DNA of 64,000 nucleotides, taken from NCBI GenBank assembly GCA_030063045.1, contig JAQSEB010000124.1, positions 992,001 to 1,056,000 on the forward strand. The letters run 5' to 3'. Shown piece by piece: positions 60,978 to 64,000 of this stretch. A model generated the notes under the pieces. That model saw only the letters and a list, made by a program, of their open reading frames with translations, searched no databases and was not told the origin of the DNA. The position numbers and the translations under genes are program-made. This DNA is from Pratylenchus scribneri. Taxonomy: Eukaryota > Nematoda > Chromadorea > Rhabditida > Pratylenchidae. Each line of letters starts with the position of its first letter. Position 1 is the first letter of the stretch.

Positions 60978-61258
60978 TGGCGTTGACTACGACAATGATA
61001 AACCATATTAAGAACTGAGGATTCGCAACATTGTTTTTTTTTTTGTTGATCTCCAGAGATGAGAAATAATTTCTGTTTTTTGGACATAAACATTTCACTT
61101 CTTAAATATCGAATAAATCGTTTTTTTGTGAAATCTCAACAATTCAAAGTAGTTCTTTTTATTAAGATTAAAAATACTATTCCATATTCGTTACTTTTCG
61201 TAAATTACAATCTTAATTAAGCAACTTAAAAAGTGAGGGATTTCTTTTAAGCTGAAAA
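60978..61258. other. Short intergenic region
   Basis: AT-rich spacer between the disrupted gene and the CYTH gene, containing an AATAAA-like signal. Nothing else recognised. Confidence 0.4.
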
Positions 61259-62561
61259 ATGTCTAAAAATATTGAAATCAAAGCAAAAATTGACAAAAAT
61301 AAATCAGAAAATTTACATCAAATATTAATGGAATTATGCGGAAAATCTGCAGAAATAATGAAACAAGAAGACACATTTTTCAACGTAGAAAATGGTCGAT
61401 TGAAATTGCGTGATTTTCCTGGCCATCCAAATGGGGTGATTTATTTTTATTTTTGCCCTTTAATAATTCATATTCGTCTAAGAAATGCTCGGAGCTTATC
61501 CATTATGAGAGAAATGATGAAAATGGGCCTAAATTATCTGAATATATTAAAGCCAATATTCCAATTGAGGAAATTGGCAATTTGAAGGTGGATTAAATTT
61601 ATTTTTTAAAGAAATTTATAATTTTTTTCTTTAAGGAAGTATTAACACGTGCGAATGGAACAAAAGGATCCACTGTACGAAAGCAACGGGCACTTTACAT
61701 TTATGAAGGACAAACCAGAGTTCATATGGACGAAGTGGAAAATCTGGGGAACTTCATTGAATTTGAGGTGAACATTTGGTTCTTTTCCAGTTTGCGCGCC
61801 CCATCAACATTTACGCGTCCGATCAACATTTACACGTCCGATGAATATTTACGCATCCCAAAATATTTTTATGCGTCCCAATATATTTTTACGCGTCCAA
61901 CGAATAAAAAAGTACAAAATTAATTTTGCTCAAACATCTGCTGGGATCAATCCAGAACCAACACCCTAAAGACAAACACCCAGAAAGCATACACTAGGGG
62001 TTTAGGGTTAGGATTAGGGGTTCAGAGCATGGGATTGAACGGAGTAAATGTCGCGAAGCGACGAGGCGGAGAGTTCTGATAAACTAAAAATTAGTATTAG
62101 TCTTTTGGGTGTCTAGATCTTCTAAGTTGGATTCGAACATTTATGCGTCCAATTGTTAAAAAATTAACAATCAATTTATTCTAAAAAAATATTTTAAGTG
62201 TCTGGGAAAATTGCATTTGGACTTTTTTGGACGCATAAAAATTGTTGGGACGCATAAAAATATTTTGGGACGCATAAATATTCATCGGACGCGTAAATAT
62301 TCATCGGACGTGTAAATGTTGATCGGACGCGTAATAATAATAAATGTTGATGGGACGCGCAAACTGGAAAAGAGCCGAACATTTTTCAATGATTTCCGAT
62401 TTTAAAATATGTATTAATTCATTAAATTTTAGGTCTGCTTGCGCGATGATCAGAATGAAGAGGTGGGAAAACAAATTGCAGACGAATTAATGACAAAATT
62501 GGGCATTGACGAAGCGGACTTATTGAAGGGTGCCTATTTGGACATGTTGATTGAGAAATAA
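61259..62561 (+). CDS. CYTH-domain protein (class IV adenylate cyclase / thiamine triphosphatase fold)
   Basis: Four exons in phase, with the borders at the GGG/GTG donor near 61436, the exon KCSELIHYERNDENGPKLS, the exon EVLTRANGTKG onward, and the exon from VCLRDDQNEEVG to TAA at 62561. Start motif NIEIKAKID is the ExExK metal/phosphate-binding signature (EIKAK). Next come QEDTFFNVENGRLKLRDF, STVRKQRALYIYEGQTRVHM and DEVENLGNFIEFE, all in CYTH order: KLR, RKxR and D-E-V-x-x-L-G-x-F-x-E. Such enzymes bind triphosphate in a tunnel. Bacterial relatives make cAMP; animal ones cleave thiamine triphosphate or inorganic triphosphate, so a phosphohydrolase is more likely. About 180 aa. The third intron is expanded by an inserted element. 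Confidence 0.88.
61778..62376. mobile_element. Inverted-repeat element with exact 8-bp target duplication in the CYTH gene intron
   Basis: The 8-mer GAACATTT at 61770-61777 and 62377-62384 flanks it. Ends GGTTCTTTTCCAGTTTGC and GCAAACTGGAAAAGAGCC are inverted, followed inward by several tandem, inverted ACGCGTCC/GGACGCGT words. The interior (about 61990-62070) holds GGGTTTAGGGTTAGGATT and GTCGCGAAGCGACGAGG. Removing it would leave an ordinary intron of about 57 nt. No transposase. An 8-bp duplication suggests a hAT- or Merlin-like mobiliser. Confidence 0.88.
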
Positions 62562-63177
62562 GACAAAAATATTTTCATTTTTATTTATTTTCCAACATTG
62601 TTCCTTTTTAAATGAATTGATAAAATTTTACACACAAATTTCCATTTTCCATTTAAAAACCTTATAATAATTAAGTGATTTATTAATCTCTGTTTTAAGT
62701 TTTAACCTCGTCGTAATCAATAATAAAGGGATGGTAAAACGTAAATTTAATGTCTGGTTCGGGTGAGACTCCGTGGCGCAATGGTAGCGCGTTTGACTCC
62801 AGATCAAAAGGTTGTGTGTTCAAGTCACACCGGGGTCAATGATTTTTTCCACAAAATTTACAAATCAACATTTATTCGAAATTGTTTAAAATGGTTCATT
62901 TTATAATGAAAAGATTGTTCTATCATCAATTTAATATTGTATCATCAAATTTAATGTAAATGATTTCAATTTTGAATATTTTAGATGGATCGGAATTTTA
63001 CTAGAATGAATGAAGCGAACAAATATTATTTGACGGATTGATTGACCATTATGATCTAAATGATTAAATAGAATAAATGTGGGGGTAGTTGGATTAAATG
63101 AATTGAATTTATTTTACATCTCAAAACATCAAATTCTTTTCTTCCACTTCTTTTCTTCTCCAAAAATATTCTTCCGT
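62562..63177. other. Convergent intergenic region around tRNA-Trp
   Basis: AT-rich spacer between the 3' ends of the CYTH gene and the UBA gene. Apart from the tRNA I see no feature. Confidence 0.5.
62767..62838 (+). tRNA. tRNA-Trp (anticodon CCA)
   Basis: Starts GACTCCGTGGCGCAATGG and ends CACACCGGGGTCA. Acceptor GACTCCG pairs with CGGGGTC (one G-U), D arm GGCGCAATGGTAGCGC is typical, anticodon loop CTCCAGA gives CCA, and the T arm is TGTGTTCAAGTCACA. It closely resembles nematode tRNA-Trp. Confidence 0.95.
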
Positions 63178-64000
63178 TCAAATATCCGCCAACAATTGAC
63201 GCTCCTTGTGCAGATTGTCCAGCTCGATTGCCTCAAAAATGGCATCCAACTGGCAATTGTACTGCTCGGCCAAACGATAGAGCCAACCATTGCTGAATAA
63301 TTTTTAATTTAATTAGTAATTAAAATTAAATAATTTTTTACCAATTATCGAATCCCATGTCCGTCAATTGTTTGACCACTTCGACCACATCGGGATCTGA
63401 AAAAAAATTTTAAAATTATGAATAATTTTATTGGCTTACTTGGGTGGATCCAGCGGCATTGGCGAGTGTGACGCGAGGTGGTGGCCATTCGAAGGCATTG
63501 ATGATGCGGTTCTCCAGCAGTGCATAATTCATCCAAAACTCCATTGCCGGCGGCGGCGATCGATGCAGCCAGCAAATCCGGATAAATGTTGGAAGGTTGC
63601 TGAACAGGAAATATCAATTTATATATTTTTCATTAAACCTTTTTCTCTTGTCCTCCATTCATTTCCATTTCAACGTCTGGGGCCGATGGCACTGGTTTGA
63701 CCGGTTCACTGCGACTATTGAATTGTTGTTTCGGATGGCCATTGTCAAAAACTGGAATTTCCATGGGATTTCGATTGAAATGTGGTGGCGGCGGTGGCAT
63801 TGGAATGGCTTAAAATAATATTAATTTATGCCGAATTAGTATTCAATATTTTTTCAAACCTCCCCAATTCCATTTGAAAGATGGCACTTTTGGTTGTCCC
63901 TCAGCCGGTTGTTGTGGTGGTTGAGTCGGCGGTGGAGGCGGCGGTTGACGTTCTCCTCCATGCATCAAAGTGTTCATAAGTTCGGCAAGATTTGCATTCA
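63178..64000 (-). CDS. p62/sequestosome-like UBA protein, 3' part only
   Basis: Minus-strand gene running off the right edge. Visible exons give NANLAELMNTLMHGGERQ, a Pro-rich run, KVPSFKWNWG, FNRNPMEIPVFDNGHPK, PVKPVPSAPDVEMEMNGG, QPSNIYPDLLAASIAAAG and a C-terminal domain PDVVEVVKQLTDMGFDN then GWLYRLAEQYNCQLDAIFEA, ending soon after at TGA (63178). The MGF...GWL-RL spacing is that of the UBA domain of p62/SQSTM1, which binds ubiquitin for selective autophagy. In the exon at about 63595-63453 a second frame (ALLENRIINAFEWPPP) also looks protein-like, so a missed intron or frame error is possible there. The PB1/ZZ parts would lie beyond 64000. Confidence 0.55.

Overview
This window looks like nuclear DNA of a nematode, probably a parasitic clade IV (tylenchomorph) species; the clade is an inference. 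The evidence is an AT-rich sequence with many short introns (often 40-60 nt), MATH-BTB genes, an NLP-7-type neuropeptide precursor ending in FDDPRLFSTAFGKR, a LAF-1/DDX3 helicase and nematode-style gene density. Most genes were rebuilt by hand by chaining exons through splice sites and codon phase; exon limits were not tested against transcripts.

Layout. 1-3388: repeats, including two copies of a GC-rich unit. 3389-7001 (+): a 13-exon protein with many RING-like zinc clusters. 7462-9357 (+) and 20026-21827 (+): two paralogous MATH-BTB genes. Between them on the minus strand (18900-10473) lies a large gene joining a predicted signal peptide, a long charged/coiled-coil region and a complete divergent poly(A) polymerase module; its introns and 3' flank hold three minisatellites with a common core. 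22455-26056 (+): TMEM135-like protein. 27387-28564 (-): ATP synthase subunit s/DMAC2L-like protein. 29106-33169 (-): unrecognised low-complexity protein. 33789-43017 (+): Mediator subunit MED24, with a tRNA-Arg(UCG) antisense in an intron. 43679-44283 (+): nlp-7-like neuropeptide gene. 44697-47459 (-): MOSPD1/3-type MSP-domain membrane protein with a 44-bp satellite in an intron. 48752-52877 (-): LAF-1/DDX3. 53684-57608 (+): ATP-dependent 6-phosphofructokinase. 58020-60977 (+): unrecognised gene broken by a foldback transposon. 61259-62561 (+): CYTH-domain protein. 62767-62838 (+): tRNA-Trp(CCA). 63178-64000 (-): 3' part of a p62/sequestosome-like UBA gene.

The housekeeping genes (phosphofructokinase, LAF-1, MED24, TMEM135, DMAC2L, tRNAs) show no operon-like functional grouping. 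The striking layer is mobile DNA: at least ten short inverted-repeat elements, several with exact target-site duplications (8 bp, 10 bp or TA), almost all inside introns. GC-AG introns recur in at least four genes. The best candidate for something undescribed is the signal-peptide/coiled-coil/poly(A)-polymerase gene with its minisatellite-filled introns, flanked by MATH-BTB paralogues.
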